NCBI RefSeq assembly: GCF_000382345.1
Contig: NZ_KB908082.1
Span: 88,064-152,063 of the forward strand
Length of the DNA: 64,000 bases
Direction of reading: 5' to 3'
Origin: Massilia niastensis DSM 21313
GTDB taxonomy: Bacteria > Pseudomonadota > Gammaproteobacteria > Burkholderiales > Burkholderiaceae_D
Under the pieces are notes generated by a model. The model worked only from the letters and a program-made list of their open reading frames with translations. It ran no database searches and had not been told where the DNA came from. Position numbers and translations under genes: made by a program. Shown here piece after piece: positions 1-8,265 of the stretch. Within the stretch, counting starts at the first letter, position 1; each line of letters begins with the position of its first letter.

Positions 1-121
1 AATTCTTTGTCAATCTTTTTGTGACACCTGTCGTGGAAATGCATAGCCGTCGCGGGATCGGCCTGGCGCACTGCACGAACATACCGATGACACCAAAACG
101 CTACACGTAAACCGGCGTGCT

Positions 122-150
122 TTGACACCTTCGCAAGCCAAGCATACAGT
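122..150 (+). promoter_or_regulatory. sigma70 promoter of first secreted-protein gene
   Basis: Perfect -35 TTGACA (122-127), a 17-base spacer and a TACAGT -10 (145-150). The same hexamers at the same spacing precede the paralogue at 1316, and the sequence between promoter and start codon is also conserved between the two genes. Positions 1-121 hold no gene that I can see. Confidence 0.75.
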
Positions 151-213
151 CGATTTTCAGCCCGAAAAAAGGCCAGCCGACCGTCCGGCGCAACCAGAAT
201 GAGGGAGAACATC

Positions 214-1098
214 GTGAAATCCATCCGCACCCTGTGCGCGCTCTGCCTGCTGCTCGCCTCGGGCCTGGCGTCCGCCGTCAACTTTACGCTCTGGATCAAC
301 GGCCGCGTCGACGGCGGCGCCGCCGGCAGGATCGGCAACTACAACGACTTCGCCTACTGGGGCCCGGTCTCGACCCCCGCCGGCGTCGCCAAGAAGGCCG
401 TCAACTGGGACGGCCGCAGCAGCATCGCCTCGCAGAGCGAAACGGTGCGCAACGCGCTCGACTGCTACTGCACCGGCCCCAACTGGTGCTACATCGCCAC
501 CTACAGCGCCGGCGACCTGCTGCTCGGCTACACGCTGGCCAACTACGGCGGTTCGACGCGCCCGCGCAAGAACGCCATTCCGAATTCGAGCGGCGTGTGC
601 GGCGCCATCCGCACCGAGAGCCAGACCGGCTGGAACATCAAGTGGGTGTTCGTCGCGGCCGGTTCGGCCGGCGGCAGCGAGCTGGCCGACATCGGCGCCT
701 GGACCACCTCCGCACCGCTGGTGCAGGACCTGAAGACCACCACGGCGCGCGCCATGTACGACCATAACAACACCCACAACATCCGGTTCTACATGTTCGC
801 CGGCGCCAGGGGCACGCTCTATTCGGGCATCCTGCCCGGCCAGGACGACGAGGTCATGGCCTACCACAGCAGCGGCGGCGTGGCCGGCAACGCGGGCCGC
901 TCGCTGTGCAACCCGGGCGACTGGTTCTGCAACGACCTGACCCTGGGCGAGGCCCCCAACCAGGGCGGCAGCGTGAAGTGGAGCAATCACACTGTCCAGT
1001 TCCGTGACGACGGCGAGAACTACAACCACTATATCAACGGGAACTGGGGCGGCATCGTGGGCGTCATGCGCCTCGGGGTCGTCGCGAATGCCAGGTGA
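214..1098 (+). CDS. secreted Cys-rich protein with possible alpha/beta-hydrolase elbow (paralogue A)
   Basis: Function not recognised. 294 residues, with a signal peptide ending at an ASA site near residue 21. I chose GTG 214 over ATG 199 because AGGGAG (202-207) sits 6 bases before it and the paralogue at 1316 starts at the aligned GTG. Residues 91-108 read as a hydrophobic strand, a TYSAGD turn (Ser98) and a helix, which resembles the nucleophile elbow of alpha/beta hydrolases. Paired cysteines (LDCYC, NWC, LCNPGDWFC) suggest disulfides in the periplasm or outside the cell. Asp and His candidates lie in QDDEVMAYH and near the C-terminus. The hydrolase idea is an inference from this one motif. 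The next gene is a close paralogue along its whole length. Confidence 0.8.
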   Translation: MKSIRTLCALCLLLASGLASAVNFTLWINGRVDGGAAGRIGNYNDFAYWGPVSTPAGVAKKAVNWDGRSSIASQSETVRNALDCYCTGPNWCYIATYSAGDLLLGYTLANYGGSTRPRKNAIPNSSGVCGAIRTESQTGWNIKWVFVAAGSAGGSELADIGAWTTSAPLVQDLKTTTARAMYDHNNTHNIRFYMFAGARGTLYSGILPGQDDEVMAYHSSGGVAGNAGRSLCNPGDWFCNDLTLGEAPNQGGSVKWSNHTVQFRDDGENYNHYINGNWGGIVGVMRLGVVANAR

Positions 1099-1224
1099 GC
1101 ACCGCAAGCGGGCAGCCGGACGGGAACAGTGCCGCAGGCAGTGTTCCCGTCCACATCTGGCATCCTGTCTCCCATGCACGCGCTACCCGCGACACATACC
1201 GGCAACACGCCCCCGGTATGCGGT

Positions 1225-1253
1225 TTGACACGTCTGCATGTCAAGAATACAGT
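1225..1253 (+). promoter_or_regulatory. sigma70 promoter of second secreted-protein gene
   Basis: TTGACA (1225-1230), 17-base spacer, TACAGT (1248-1253). It is a duplicate of the promoter at 122-150, and the two leaders stay alignable down to the ribosome binding site, so promoter and gene were duplicated together. Confidence 0.75.
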
Positions 1254-1315
1254 CTTTCTCAGCCATAAAAAGGCTCGCCGGACACCCCGGCGCAACCATC
1301 CTCAAGGAGAAGACA

Positions 1316-2191
1316 GTGAGACAAGTCCGCATGCTGTGCGCGCTGTGCCTGCTTTTCGCTTCGACCCTGGCGGCTGCCGCCAACTACACGCTCTGGATCA
1401 ACGGCCGCACCGGCGGCGGGGCGATCGGCAACTACAACGACTTCGCCTACTGGGGCCCGTCCGGCACCGCCGCCGGGGTCAACAAGAAGGCCGTCAACTG
1501 GGACGGCCGCAGCAGCATCGCCTCGCAGAGCGGCAAGGTGCGCGACGCGCTCGACTGCTTCTGCACCGGGACCAACTGGTGCTACATCGCCACCCATAGC
1601 GCCGGCGACCTGATGCTCGGCTATACGCTGGCCAACTACGGCGGTTCCGCGCGCCAGAAGAAGAACCCGACGCCGAATGCGAGCGGCGTGTGCGGCGCCG
1701 CGGACGGCGGCACCCAGACCGGCTGGAACATCAAGTGGGTGCGCGCCGCCTCGGGCGCCGGCGGCGGCTCCGAGCTGTCCGACGCCGGTTCCTGGACCAC
1801 CTCCGAGCCCCTGGTGCAGGACCTGAAGACCACCACCGCGCGCGCCATGTACAACCACAACACCACCCGCAACGTCTGGTTCTACATGTACGCCGGCGCC
1901 AGGGGCACCGCCTACTCGGGCATCCTGCCGGGCCAGGACGACGAGGCCGTGGCCTACCACAGCACCGGCGGCGTGGCCGGCAGCGCGGGCGGTTCCTACT
2001 GCAACCCGGGCGACTGGTTCTGCAACGACCTGACCCTGGGCAGCACCGCCAACGAAGGCGGCGGCGCCAAGTGGAGCTACCACTCGGTCGCGTTCCGCGA
2101 CGACGGCGAAGCCTACAACCACTACGCCAACGGCAACTGGGGCGGCATCGTCGGCGTCGTGCGCACTGCGGTAGTCAACAGTGCCTACTGA
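1316..2191 (+). CDS. secreted Cys-rich protein with possible alpha/beta-hydrolase elbow (paralogue B)
   Basis: Paralogue of the gene at 214, 291 residues. The GTG start follows AAGGAG (1304-1309) by 6 bases; an in-frame ATG at 1238 lies inside the promoter and is not credible. Signal peptide of about 21 residues. The putative elbow reads ATHSAGD (Ser95), closer to the classical G-H-S-x-G hydrolase form than the TYSAGD of copy A. The cysteine pattern and the C-terminal NHYANGNWGGI block match copy A. Its last codons overlap the next gene by 11 bases, so the two are probably translationally coupled. Function unknown; a secreted hydrolase is the best guess. Confidence 0.8.
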   Translation: MRQVRMLCALCLLFASTLAAAANYTLWINGRTGGGAIGNYNDFAYWGPSGTAAGVNKKAVNWDGRSSIASQSGKVRDALDCFCTGTNWCYIATHSAGDLMLGYTLANYGGSARQKKNPTPNASGVCGAADGGTQTGWNIKWVRAASGAGGGSELSDAGSWTTSEPLVQDLKTTTARAMYNHNTTRNVWFYMYAGARGTAYSGILPGQDDEAVAYHSTGGVAGSAGGSYCNPGDWFCNDLTLGSTANEGGGAKWSYHSVAFRDDGEAYNHYANGNWGGIVGVVRTAVVNSAY

Positions 2192-3446
2192 GCCTGACAA
2201 CACCCACGCCCGGCGCGGCTGGCGCCGCCATGCCCTGCCTGCCGGGCTGGGCGCGCTGGTGCTGGCCGCGCTGGCCGCGCTCGGGCTCTACCTGGCGCGC
2301 GGCGACGGCGCCCCGGCCGGTCCGGCCGCGGCCCCGCCGCCGCCGTCCGGGCCGCAGTTCTTCGGCCGGCAGGCCAATGAGGGCGGCCTGCCGGCGCCGG
2401 ACACGCGCGCCGAGCAGCGCCGCCAGCTGGTCGAGCAGGTCAAGCTGACCGACCACACCTATTGCAGCTATCTCGAAGGGACCAGGTATCCGCACGCGTC
2501 GCGCCCGGCCGCCCAGCATGCGGACCAGATCCATCCGAACCAGCCGATCGCCGAGATGAACCCGATGCGCCTCGAGGGCGGCAAGAGCAGCGCCGATGTG
2601 CTGCTCCAGAGCTCGCAGTCGCGGGTCTACCTGGCGGCCGGCGAAGGCGTCGCCTTCACCTTGCGGACGGTGGATGCGCAGGGACAGGTGGTGCCGCTGG
2701 TGATCACGCGCGCGGTGGCGCAGGGCATGACCTATGGCGACAGCCGGCCCACGCCGCAGGTCAGCCTGGCGTTCGCCGACGACGGCGGCGGCGCCGATCC
2801 GGTCGCGGGCGACGGTACCTTCACCGCCGTGCTGTCGCCGGCGCAGGGCGGGCTGGCGGGCTTCCACGGCACCATCCGCACCGAAGTGCGCTACAACGCG
2901 GGCGGGCGCAGCGGCTTCGTGCTGTTCGACGTGGTCTACACGCCGACCCTGCCGGCGGTCTGGACCGGCCAGGTGCGCGAAGCGACCGAGGACGGTTCGC
3001 TGCAGTTCTACCTGCGCGCCGAGGTGCGCCAGCCGGGACGCTACATCGTCAGCGGCCGGGTCGACGACGCGCGCGGCAGGCCGTTCGCGCTGGCGACCTT
3101 CAACGACCTGCTGGGGCCGGGACCGCAGGACGTCAAGCTGACCGTGTTCGGCAAGCTGATGCACGACGGGGCGCCGCAGCTGCCGCTGGTGCTGCGCGAC
3201 GTCGAGGGCTACCTGCTGCGCGAAAACCTCGATCCCGACCGGCTCCTGATGCCGCGCCTGGAGGGCAGGGTATTCGCCAGCAAGACCGGCTCGCTGAAGG
3301 GGATCTCGGACGAGGAATGGCAGAGCGAGGAGCGCAGCCGCTACCTGACCGAGTATGCGAAGGACCGCAATGCCGCCCGCGCCCGGCTGGCGGCCTTCGA
3401 TCCGGAAGCGCCACTGCCCCCGAGCGCCTGCGCGGCACCGCGCTGA
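2181..3446 (+). CDS. membrane-anchored protein with choice-of-anchor X-like domain
   Basis: 421 residues. The GTG start lies inside the end of the preceding gene, with no separate promoter, so expression depends on that gene. Residues 20-39 form one membrane segment, followed by an Ala/Pro linker and a periplasmic domain. Around residues 205-222 there is a DDGGGADPVAGDGTF motif of the kind I associate with the choice-of-anchor X domain family, followed by Ig-like beta-rich sequence. The topology (N-terminal anchor, large periplasmic part) and coupling to a secreted hydrolase-like protein recall steric foldases of secreted lipases, but I see no lipase-foldase signature. Function is therefore open. 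Confidence 0.7.
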   Translation: MPTEPDNTHARRGWRRHALPAGLGALVLAALAALGLYLARGDGAPAGPAAAPPPPSGPQFFGRQANEGGLPAPDTRAEQRRQLVEQVKLTDHTYCSYLEGTRYPHASRPAAQHADQIHPNQPIAEMNPMRLEGGKSSADVLLQSSQSRVYLAAGEGVAFTLRTVDAQGQVVPLVITRAVAQGMTYGDSRPTPQVSLAFADDGGGADPVAGDGTFTAVLSPAQGGLAGFHGTIRTEVRYNAGGRSGFVLFDVVYTPTLPAVWTGQVREATEDGSLQFYLRAEVRQPGRYIVSGRVDDARGRPFALATFNDLLGPGPQDVKLTVFGKLMHDGAPQLPLVLRDVEGYLLRENLDPDRLLMPRLEGRVFASKTGSLKGISDEEWQSEERSRYLTEYAKDRNAARARLAAFDPEAPLPPSACAAPR

Positions 3447-3451
3447 GCCTG

Positions 3452-3482
3452 GCGCCGGCTCCCGCGGGGGCCGGCGCTTTCC
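3452..3482 (+). terminator. probable terminator after the secreted-protein cluster
   Basis: Perfect 8-bp stem GCGCCGGC/GCCGGCGC (3452-3459 and 3470-3477) just after the stop codon at 3446, followed by only a short TTT run. It also separates the cluster from the minus-strand micro-ORFs. Confidence 0.5.
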
Positions 3483-3483
3483 A

Positions 3484-3600
3484 TCAGACCGGCAGCAGCG
3501 GCAGCCGGTCGACCAGCATGGACGTCACGATCGCCCCGCACAGCAGGCCGACCCCCCACCACCGGGCCAGGGACGTCCGGCACCGTTCACGCACTCGCAT
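3484..3600 (-). CDS. micro-ORF A, 38-residue single-span membrane peptide
   Basis: ATG at 3600 with GAGGAG 7 bases upstream on the minus strand. The product has a basic N-terminus, then one membrane segment beginning RWWGVGLLCG and an end reading VDRLPLLPV. It aligns without gaps to the C-terminal part of the peptide encoded just upstream at 3830-3720: W-x-G-x-G-x-L-C-G, then S, D and P-L-L are shared. Two neighbouring ORFs with good ribosome binding sites and matching peptides are unlikely to arise by chance. Function unknown; possibilities are small membrane regulators of a larger protein or type I toxin-like peptides. Confidence 0.6.
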   Translation of the reverse strand: MRVRERCRTSLARWWGVGLLCGAIVTSMLVDRLPLLPV

Positions 3601-3719
3601 CTGTCGTCTCCTCGTGATTGTCTTGCTGGCGATGAGTGTGCTCCGCAAATATGTCATCCTTGTTGCAGGCGCCGCTACGGAAGCGTGCTTGCCGGGCCGG
3701 GAAGGGGCCGGCCGCGGCC

Positions 3720-3830
3720 TCAGCCGACCAGCAGGGGGAAGCAGTCGAGCGCGATGGAGAGCGCGACCACCCCGCACAGCGCGCCAAAGCCCAGCCATTG
3801 CACGATCGTTTTCCTGGTCACTGCGCGCAT
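3720..3830 (-). CDS. micro-ORF B, 36-residue single-span membrane peptide
   Basis: ATG at 3830 preceded on the minus strand by a strong AGGAGAGGA ribosome binding site. The product starts MRAVTRKTIVQW, continues through one membrane segment (LGFGALCGVVALSIAL) and ends DCFPLLVG. It is a diverged paralogue of the micro-ORF at 3600-3484, and both keep a Cys-Gly pair in the membrane segment and a Pro-Leu-Leu end. About 120 bases separate the two. They are probably co-transcribed from upstream of 3830, where I see only a partial promoter (a TTGACA at 3912-3907 without a good -10). Confidence 0.6.
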   Translation of the reverse strand: MRAVTRKTIVQWLGFGALCGVVALSIALDCFPLLVG

Positions 3831-4012
3831 CGTTTCCTCTCCTGGTATGGCGCCCGACGGGCGGAACCGCTAGTGTGCTTGCAGGATGGAACGCAATTTT
3901 GCTTTATGTCAACGATTCGTTGCAACAAGCGGGCCGCTGGAGAGCAAGCTTCGTGACCGACCCGGCGCCAGCGTAAAATAGCGCCTTGAACGCAAGATGA
4001 AGAGAGCAAAGC

Positions 4013-4960
4013 ATGTCGATACAATGGTTCCCGGGCCACATGAACCTGGCCAAGAAGGAAGCGGCCGAGCAGATGGAAAACATCGACCTGGTGGTCGAGG
4101 TCCTCGATGCGCGCCTGCCCGAGGCGAGCTGCAATCCGCTGGTGGAGGAATTGCGCAAGTTCCGCCAGCGTCCCTGCCTGAAGATCCTGAACAAGATCGA
4201 CCTGGCCGACCCGGTCGCGACCGCGGCCTGGAAAGCCTACTATGACGCCCAGGAGGGCGTGACCGCCTACCCGATGACGACCAAGAAGCCGGGCGACGTG
4301 GCGCGCATCCCGGACCTGGCCCTGTCGCTGGCGCCGCACCGCGGCGTGCCGACCAAGCCGCTGCGCCTCATGATCATGGGCATCCCGAACGTGGGCAAGT
4401 CGACCCTGATGAACGCGCTGCTGAAGAAGCGCGTGGCCAAGGTCGGCGACGAGCCGGCGGTCACCAAGGTCCAGCAGCGCCTGTACCTGAACAAGAACGT
4501 GGTGCTGGTCGACACCCCGGGCATGCTGTGGCCGAAGATCGCGATGGCGAGCGACGGCCTGATGCTGGCGGCCAGCCACGCGATCGGCTCGAACGCGCTG
4601 GTCGAGGAAGAGGTGGCCGAATTCCTCGGCACCCTGCTGCTGGAGCGCTACCCGCACCTGCTGACGGCGCGCTACGGCTTCAAGACCGAAGGCATGGACG
4701 GCGTGTCCGTGATCGAGGGAGTCGCGGCGCGGCGCGGTTTCCGCGTGCGCGGCGGCGAGTACGACTACGAGAAGGCGGCGCACACGCTGCTGCACGACTA
4801 TCGCCACGGCGCGCTGGGGCGGATCAGCCTGGAGACGCCGGACACGCGCGCGGCGGCCCTGGCGAAGCACGCGGCCGAGATGGCCGAGAAGGCGCGTATC
4901 GCGGCCGAGAAGGCGGCGGAAAAGGCCGAACTGGCGGCGCGCGGCAAGCGCGGGACCTGA
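4013..4960 (+). CDS. ylqF: ribosome biogenesis GTPase YlqF/RbgA
   Basis: 315 residues. Circularly permuted GTPase needed for late assembly of the 50S ribosomal subunit. The permuted order is visible: G4 NKID at 60-63 comes before the P-loop GIPNVGKST (123-131) and G3 DTPG (167-170). The N-terminal WFPGHM signature is typical of the family. The last 30 or so residues are an Ala/Lys/Glu-rich basic tail (AEKARIAAEKAAEKAEL), probably a helix that contacts rRNA. It stands alone, converging with the dioxygenase gene downstream. Confidence 0.93.
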   Translation: MSIQWFPGHMNLAKKEAAEQMENIDLVVEVLDARLPEASCNPLVEELRKFRQRPCLKILNKIDLADPVATAAWKAYYDAQEGVTAYPMTTKKPGDVARIPDLALSLAPHRGVPTKPLRLMIMGIPNVGKSTLMNALLKKRVAKVGDEPAVTKVQQRLYLNKNVVLVDTPGMLWPKIAMASDGLMLAASHAIGSNALVEEEVAEFLGTLLLERYPHLLTARYGFKTEGMDGVSVIEGVAARRGFRVRGGEYDYEKAAHTLLHDYRHGALGRISLETPDTRAAALAKHAAEMAEKARIAAEKAAEKAELAARGKRGT

Positions 4961-4993
4961 TCCAGGCCCGCCGGAAGCGCAGCGACGCCCGGG

Positions 4994-5803
4994 TTACGCC
5001 GGCGTCCCGAACTGGAAGCTCGACACCGCCAGGCTCCCGAAGAACGCATCCTCGTGATACACGCAGGCGGCCGCCTCATGCCCGGCCGCCCCCAGCGCCA
5101 CCATCAGCGGAATCAGGTGCTCCTCGCGCGGATGCGCCGCACGCGCCTGCGGCGCCTCGTCCCAGTGCAGCAATGCCTGTTCGCGCGCGGCCGGATCCAG
5201 GTCGAGCAGGACATGCTGCAGCCAGCCGTCGAACGCATGCGACGCCGTCCTTCCCGCCGGTCCGAACTGGCGCAGGTTATGGAAGGACAGTCCGCTGCCG
5301 ATGATCAGGATCCCCTCGTCGCGCAGCGGCGCCAGCGCCCGCCCGGCGTCGATGTGGGCCGCCGGGTCGAGGTCCTGGCGCAGCGACAGCTGCACCACCG
5401 GCATGCGCGCTTCCGGATACACGGGATACAGCATCGAGAAGGTCCCGTGGTCGAAGCCGCGCTCCGCATCGAGCCCGGCCTCGTGCCCGGCCGCTTCCAG
5501 CAGGCCGGCGACGCGCTGCGCCAGCGCCGGATCGCCAGGCGCCGGATAGCGCACCTGGTAGGTGTGCGGCGGGAAGCCGCCATAGTCGTAGATCATGCCC
5601 GGCGCCGCGCCCGAGGACAGCATGAAGCGCGGCGCTTCCCAGTGGCTGGTCACGACCAGCACCGCACGCACGGCATCGCCAGCCTCGATCCGCATCGCCG
5701 CCAGCGAGGCGGCCAGCTTGTCGTACGCCGGGCCGGTCTGTTCCCTCATCCACGGCCAGGGACCGCCGCCGTGCGACACGAAGTAGGTGGGTAAGCGCGC
5801 CAT
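4994..5803 (-). CDS. DODA-type class III extradiol ring-cleavage dioxygenase
   Basis: 269 residues, usual length for the LigB/YgiD (4,5-DOPA dioxygenase) family, which opens catechol-type rings with a non-haem divalent metal. Metal and catalytic histidines are visible: SHGGGP (His11), TSHWE (His54), FDHGTF (His119), SFHN (His175) and HPREEH (His224/His229). The motif YDYGGFPPHTY is also typical. The natural substrate cannot be read from the sequence. No other aromatic-catabolism gene adjoins it. Confidence 0.88.
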   Translation of the reverse strand: MARLPTYFVSHGGGPWPWMREQTGPAYDKLAASLAAMRIEAGDAVRAVLVVTSHWEAPRFMLSSGAAPGMIYDYGGFPPHTYQVRYPAPGDPALAQRVAGLLEAAGHEAGLDAERGFDHGTFSMLYPVYPEARMPVVQLSLRQDLDPAAHIDAGRALAPLRDEGILIIGSGLSFHNLRQFGPAGRTASHAFDGWLQHVLLDLDPAAREQALLHWDEAPQARAAHPREEHLIPLMVALGAAGHEAAACVYHEDAFFGSLAVSSFQFGTPA

Positions 5804-5860
5804 GATCCGTCCTTGGAATACCGGGAAAGGTCCATGGTAGCCGATCCTCCCGCGCCTTGC

Positions 5861-5900
5861 CGGCCCCTGCCGGCCCCTGCCGGCCCCTGCCGGCCCCTGC
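5861..5900. repeat. four perfect 10-bp tandem repeats
   Basis: The decamer CGGCCCCTGC occurs four times end to end between the dioxygenase start and the riboswitch promoter. It is non-coding and may vary in copy number by slippage. Confidence 0.9.
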
Positions 5901-5926
5901 CGGGAACGCCGGCACCCTTGTCAGGT

Positions 5927-5932
5927 TATAAT
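5927..5932 (+). promoter_or_regulatory. -10 box of the btuB leader
   Basis: Perfect TATAAT just upstream of the cobalamin aptamer. I see no good -35 at 16-18 bases. A GTTATAAT context may partly compensate. Confidence 0.5.
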
Positions 5933-5939
5933 CACCCCG

Positions 5940-6208
5940 TTCTGGTGCCCGCGCACGCTCCCCGCGTGCGCAGTTAAACGGGAAACACGAGGCGACAGCG
6001 CTGCGCGCTGCCGCCATGGTGTGCTGCCCCCGCAACGGTCAACAAGCGTCGCTCGACGAGCGGCAGGCCCCCTCGACAACCACTGTGCGCGCGCATAGGA
6101 AGGTGAGGCGGTCCGTCTTGCAAGCCCGGATACCGGCCAGACAGGTGGAGACGCGCATCGCGTCTCCGTTGACTCCGGTGTGCGGGGACGCAGGCCGGTG
6201 GCTTTTTT
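5940..6208 (+). promoter_or_regulatory. cobalamin riboswitch and expression platform
   Basis: The leader has conserved adenosylcobalamin-aptamer blocks in order: TGGTGCCCG at about 5943, AGTTAAACGGGAA, GCCCCCGCAACGGT (the B12-box region, about 6026-6040) and CCGGATACCGGCC at 6127-6138. Directly after it is a perfect 9-bp hairpin (GGAGACGCG/CGCGTCTCC, 6147-6167). GGCCGGT at 6193-6199, just before a T6 run, can pair with ACCGGCC at 6132-6138 inside the aptamer, suggesting alternative folding that either ends transcription or lets it reach btuB. The aptamer call is firm; the switching scheme is inferred. High B12 should repress the downstream uptake genes. Confidence 0.9.
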
Positions 6209-6224
6209 CGAGAACGAATCCATC

Positions 6225-8222
6225 ATGAACTTTGCTGCTGTACCGCGCAGCGCGCCGGCCTTCAAGCCGCTCGCCCTGGCCTGCGCCCTGTCCCTGTCCG
6301 CCGTTGCCGCCCAGGCACTGGCCCAGGACAGCCTGCCTTCCGTCTTCATCACCGGTGCGCGCTTCCCAGCCACCGCCGTCCAGGCGCCGATCGGCGCCAC
6401 CGTCATCACGGCCGAGCAGATCCGCAGCGCCGGCGCCACCGACGTCAACCAGGCGATCCGCAAGATCGGCGGCGTGTTCGGGCGCCAGAGCCTGGACGCC
6501 TCGCCCGACTTCGCGCTCGACCTGCGCGGCTTCGGTTCGAATAGCGCGCAGAACCTGGTCATCATGGTCGACGGCGTGCGCCTGAACGAGAACGAACTGG
6601 CGAATGCCAGCCTGTCGAGCATCCCGGTCGACACCGTCGAGCGCATCGAGATCACGCGCGGCGGCAGCAGCGTGCTGTACGGCGAGGGCGCGACCGGCGG
6701 CGTGATCCACATCATCACCGGCCGCGCCGGCAAGGCCGGCAAGCCCGGCACCAGGGGCTCGGTGTTCCTCGAGGCCGGCCGCTTCGACCAGCACGACCTG
6801 CGCGCCTCGCTGGCCCATGGCGCCGGTCCCTGGTCCTTCGACGCCGCCGTGGCCGACCGCGGCAGCGACGGCTTCCGCGACAACAGCGAATACAAGCAGA
6901 AGACGGCCAGCGCCGGCGTCCAGTACGCGTACGCCCCGAACGCCCGCGCCGGCGTGCGCGTGGAGAGCGCGCGCTCGGATTCGCAGTTCCCGGGTTCGCT
7001 GACCGAGGCGCAATTCCTCGCCGATCCGCGCCAGACCCGCACGCCGAGGGACTTCGGCACGCTCGACACCGACCGCGTCAGCGCCTTCGTCGAGCAGCGC
7101 GTCGGCGCCTTCGACCTGGCCGCCGAGCTGTCGCACCGCCGGCGCGACCTGACGGCCAATTACTTCTTCCAGGGCGCGGGCGGCGAGACGCTGTCGCGCC
7201 TGGCCTACGAGGCGAAGCAGACCCAGTTCTCGCCGCGCCTGCGCCACGCCATGGAGCTCGGCGACAAGCGCAACGAACTGGTGGCCGGCATCGACCTGAT
7301 CCGCTGGGACCGTGCAACGACGTCCGACTTTTCGCTGGGCGATGCGCGCCAGGATTCGAAGGCGATCTACGTGCGCGACGAACTGCGCTGGAACGCGCCG
7401 CACAATGCGCGCCTGGCGCTGGGCGCGCGCCACGAGAAATTCGACAAGGACTACGCCGACCCGCTGGCCTTCCCGCCGGTGGTCGACGAAAGCCGTTCGC
7501 AGTCGCTCAATGCCTGGAGCCTGGAAGGCAGCATCGACGTGCTGCCGCAGGTGACCCTGTTCGCCAAGGCCGGCCGCAGCTACCGCGTCGCCAACGTGGA
7601 CGAGAACAGCCTGCGCTCGGGTCCGGAACTGATCGAGCCGCAAACCTCGCGCGACCTCGAGCTGGGCCTCACCGCCGGCGACGCGGCGCGCCAGGCAACA
7701 GCGCGCCTGTTCCGCCACCGCCTGCGCAACGAGATCTTCTACGACCCGACCATCGGCTGGGGCGCCAACACCAACCTCGACCCGACCCGCCGCCAGGGCG
7801 TGGAAGTCGAAGGGCATGCGACGTTCGCGCGCAGCTGGCGCGTCACCGGCCAGTGGCAGTACGTGCAGGCCGAGTTCACCGACGGCCCGAACGCCGGCCG
7901 CGACATGGTCCTGGTGCCGAAGCACGTGCTCACCGCGCGCCTGGCCTGGGCGCCGGGCAACGGCCACAGCGCCGACATCGGCGCCCAGTGGGTCGACCGC
8001 CAGCGCAACGGCGGCGACTTCGACAACAGCTGCAGCACGCGCATCCCCTCGTTCACGACCATCGACGCCCGCTATGCGCGCCGCATCGGCCCGTGGGAAA
8101 TCGCGGCCTCGGCGCTGAACCTGGCCGACCGCCAGTACTACAGCAACGCCTTCGGCTGCCGCTCCGGGATCTATCCGAGCGATGGCCGCCAGCTGAAGCT
8201 GTCGCTGCGCTACGACTTCTGA
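6225..8222 (+). CDS. btuB: TonB-dependent vitamin B12 receptor BtuB
   Basis: 665 residues from ATG 6225. An in-frame start at 6180 would lie in the riboswitch platform and spoil the signal peptide, which ends near QALAQ. Then come the plug domain (VFITGARFPATAV... ITAEQIRSAGATDVNQ; ITRGGSSVLYGEGATGGVI) and a 22-strand-type beta barrel ending in an aromatic Phe. It imports cobalamin across the outer membrane using TonB energy. Identity as BtuB rests on the riboswitch in front and btuF behind, as well as on length and plug motifs. The ExbB/ExbD pair at 20.9 kb could energise it. Confidence 0.9.
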   Translation: MNFAAVPRSAPAFKPLALACALSLSAVAAQALAQDSLPSVFITGARFPATAVQAPIGATVITAEQIRSAGATDVNQAIRKIGGVFGRQSLDASPDFALDLRGFGSNSAQNLVIMVDGVRLNENELANASLSSIPVDTVERIEITRGGSSVLYGEGATGGVIHIITGRAGKAGKPGTRGSVFLEAGRFDQHDLRASLAHGAGPWSFDAAVADRGSDGFRDNSEYKQKTASAGVQYAYAPNARAGVRVESARSDSQFPGSLTEAQFLADPRQTRTPRDFGTLDTDRVSAFVEQRVGAFDLAAELSHRRRDLTANYFFQGAGGETLSRLAYEAKQTQFSPRLRHAMELGDKRNELVAGIDLIRWDRATTSDFSLGDARQDSKAIYVRDELRWNAPHNARLALGARHEKFDKDYADPLAFPPVVDESRSQSLNAWSLEGSIDVLPQVTLFAKAGRSYRVANVDENSLRSGPELIEPQTSRDLELGLTAGDAARQATARLFRHRLRNEIFYDPTIGWGANTNLDPTRRQGVEVEGHATFARSWRVTGQWQYVQAEFTDGPNAGRDMVLVPKHVLTARLAWAPGNGHSADIGAQWVDRQRNGGDFDNSCSTRIPSFTTIDARYARRIGPWEIAASALNLADRQYYSNAFGCRSGIYPSDGRQLKLSLRYDF

Positions 8223-8230
8223 CGCACATC

Positions 8231-8252
8231 GGCCGGGACGCGGGTCCCGGCC
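8231..8252 (+). other. btuB-btuF intercistronic hairpin
   Basis: Perfect 9-bp stem (GGCCGGGAC/GTCCCGGCC) with a 4-base loop. No T run follows, so it is more likely an mRNA-stability or attenuation element than a terminator. Confidence 0.5.
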
Positions 8253-8265
8253 ATCGGAGAGCTCG

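Noticed and set aside
3884..3912. Promoter for the micro-ORFs from the minus-strand TTGACA
   Set aside because: The -10 position reads CCATCC, too far from TATAAT to call.
8231..8252. Terminator between btuB and btuF
   Set aside because: Strong stem but no T run, and btuF has no visible promoter of its own, so readthrough is more likely.
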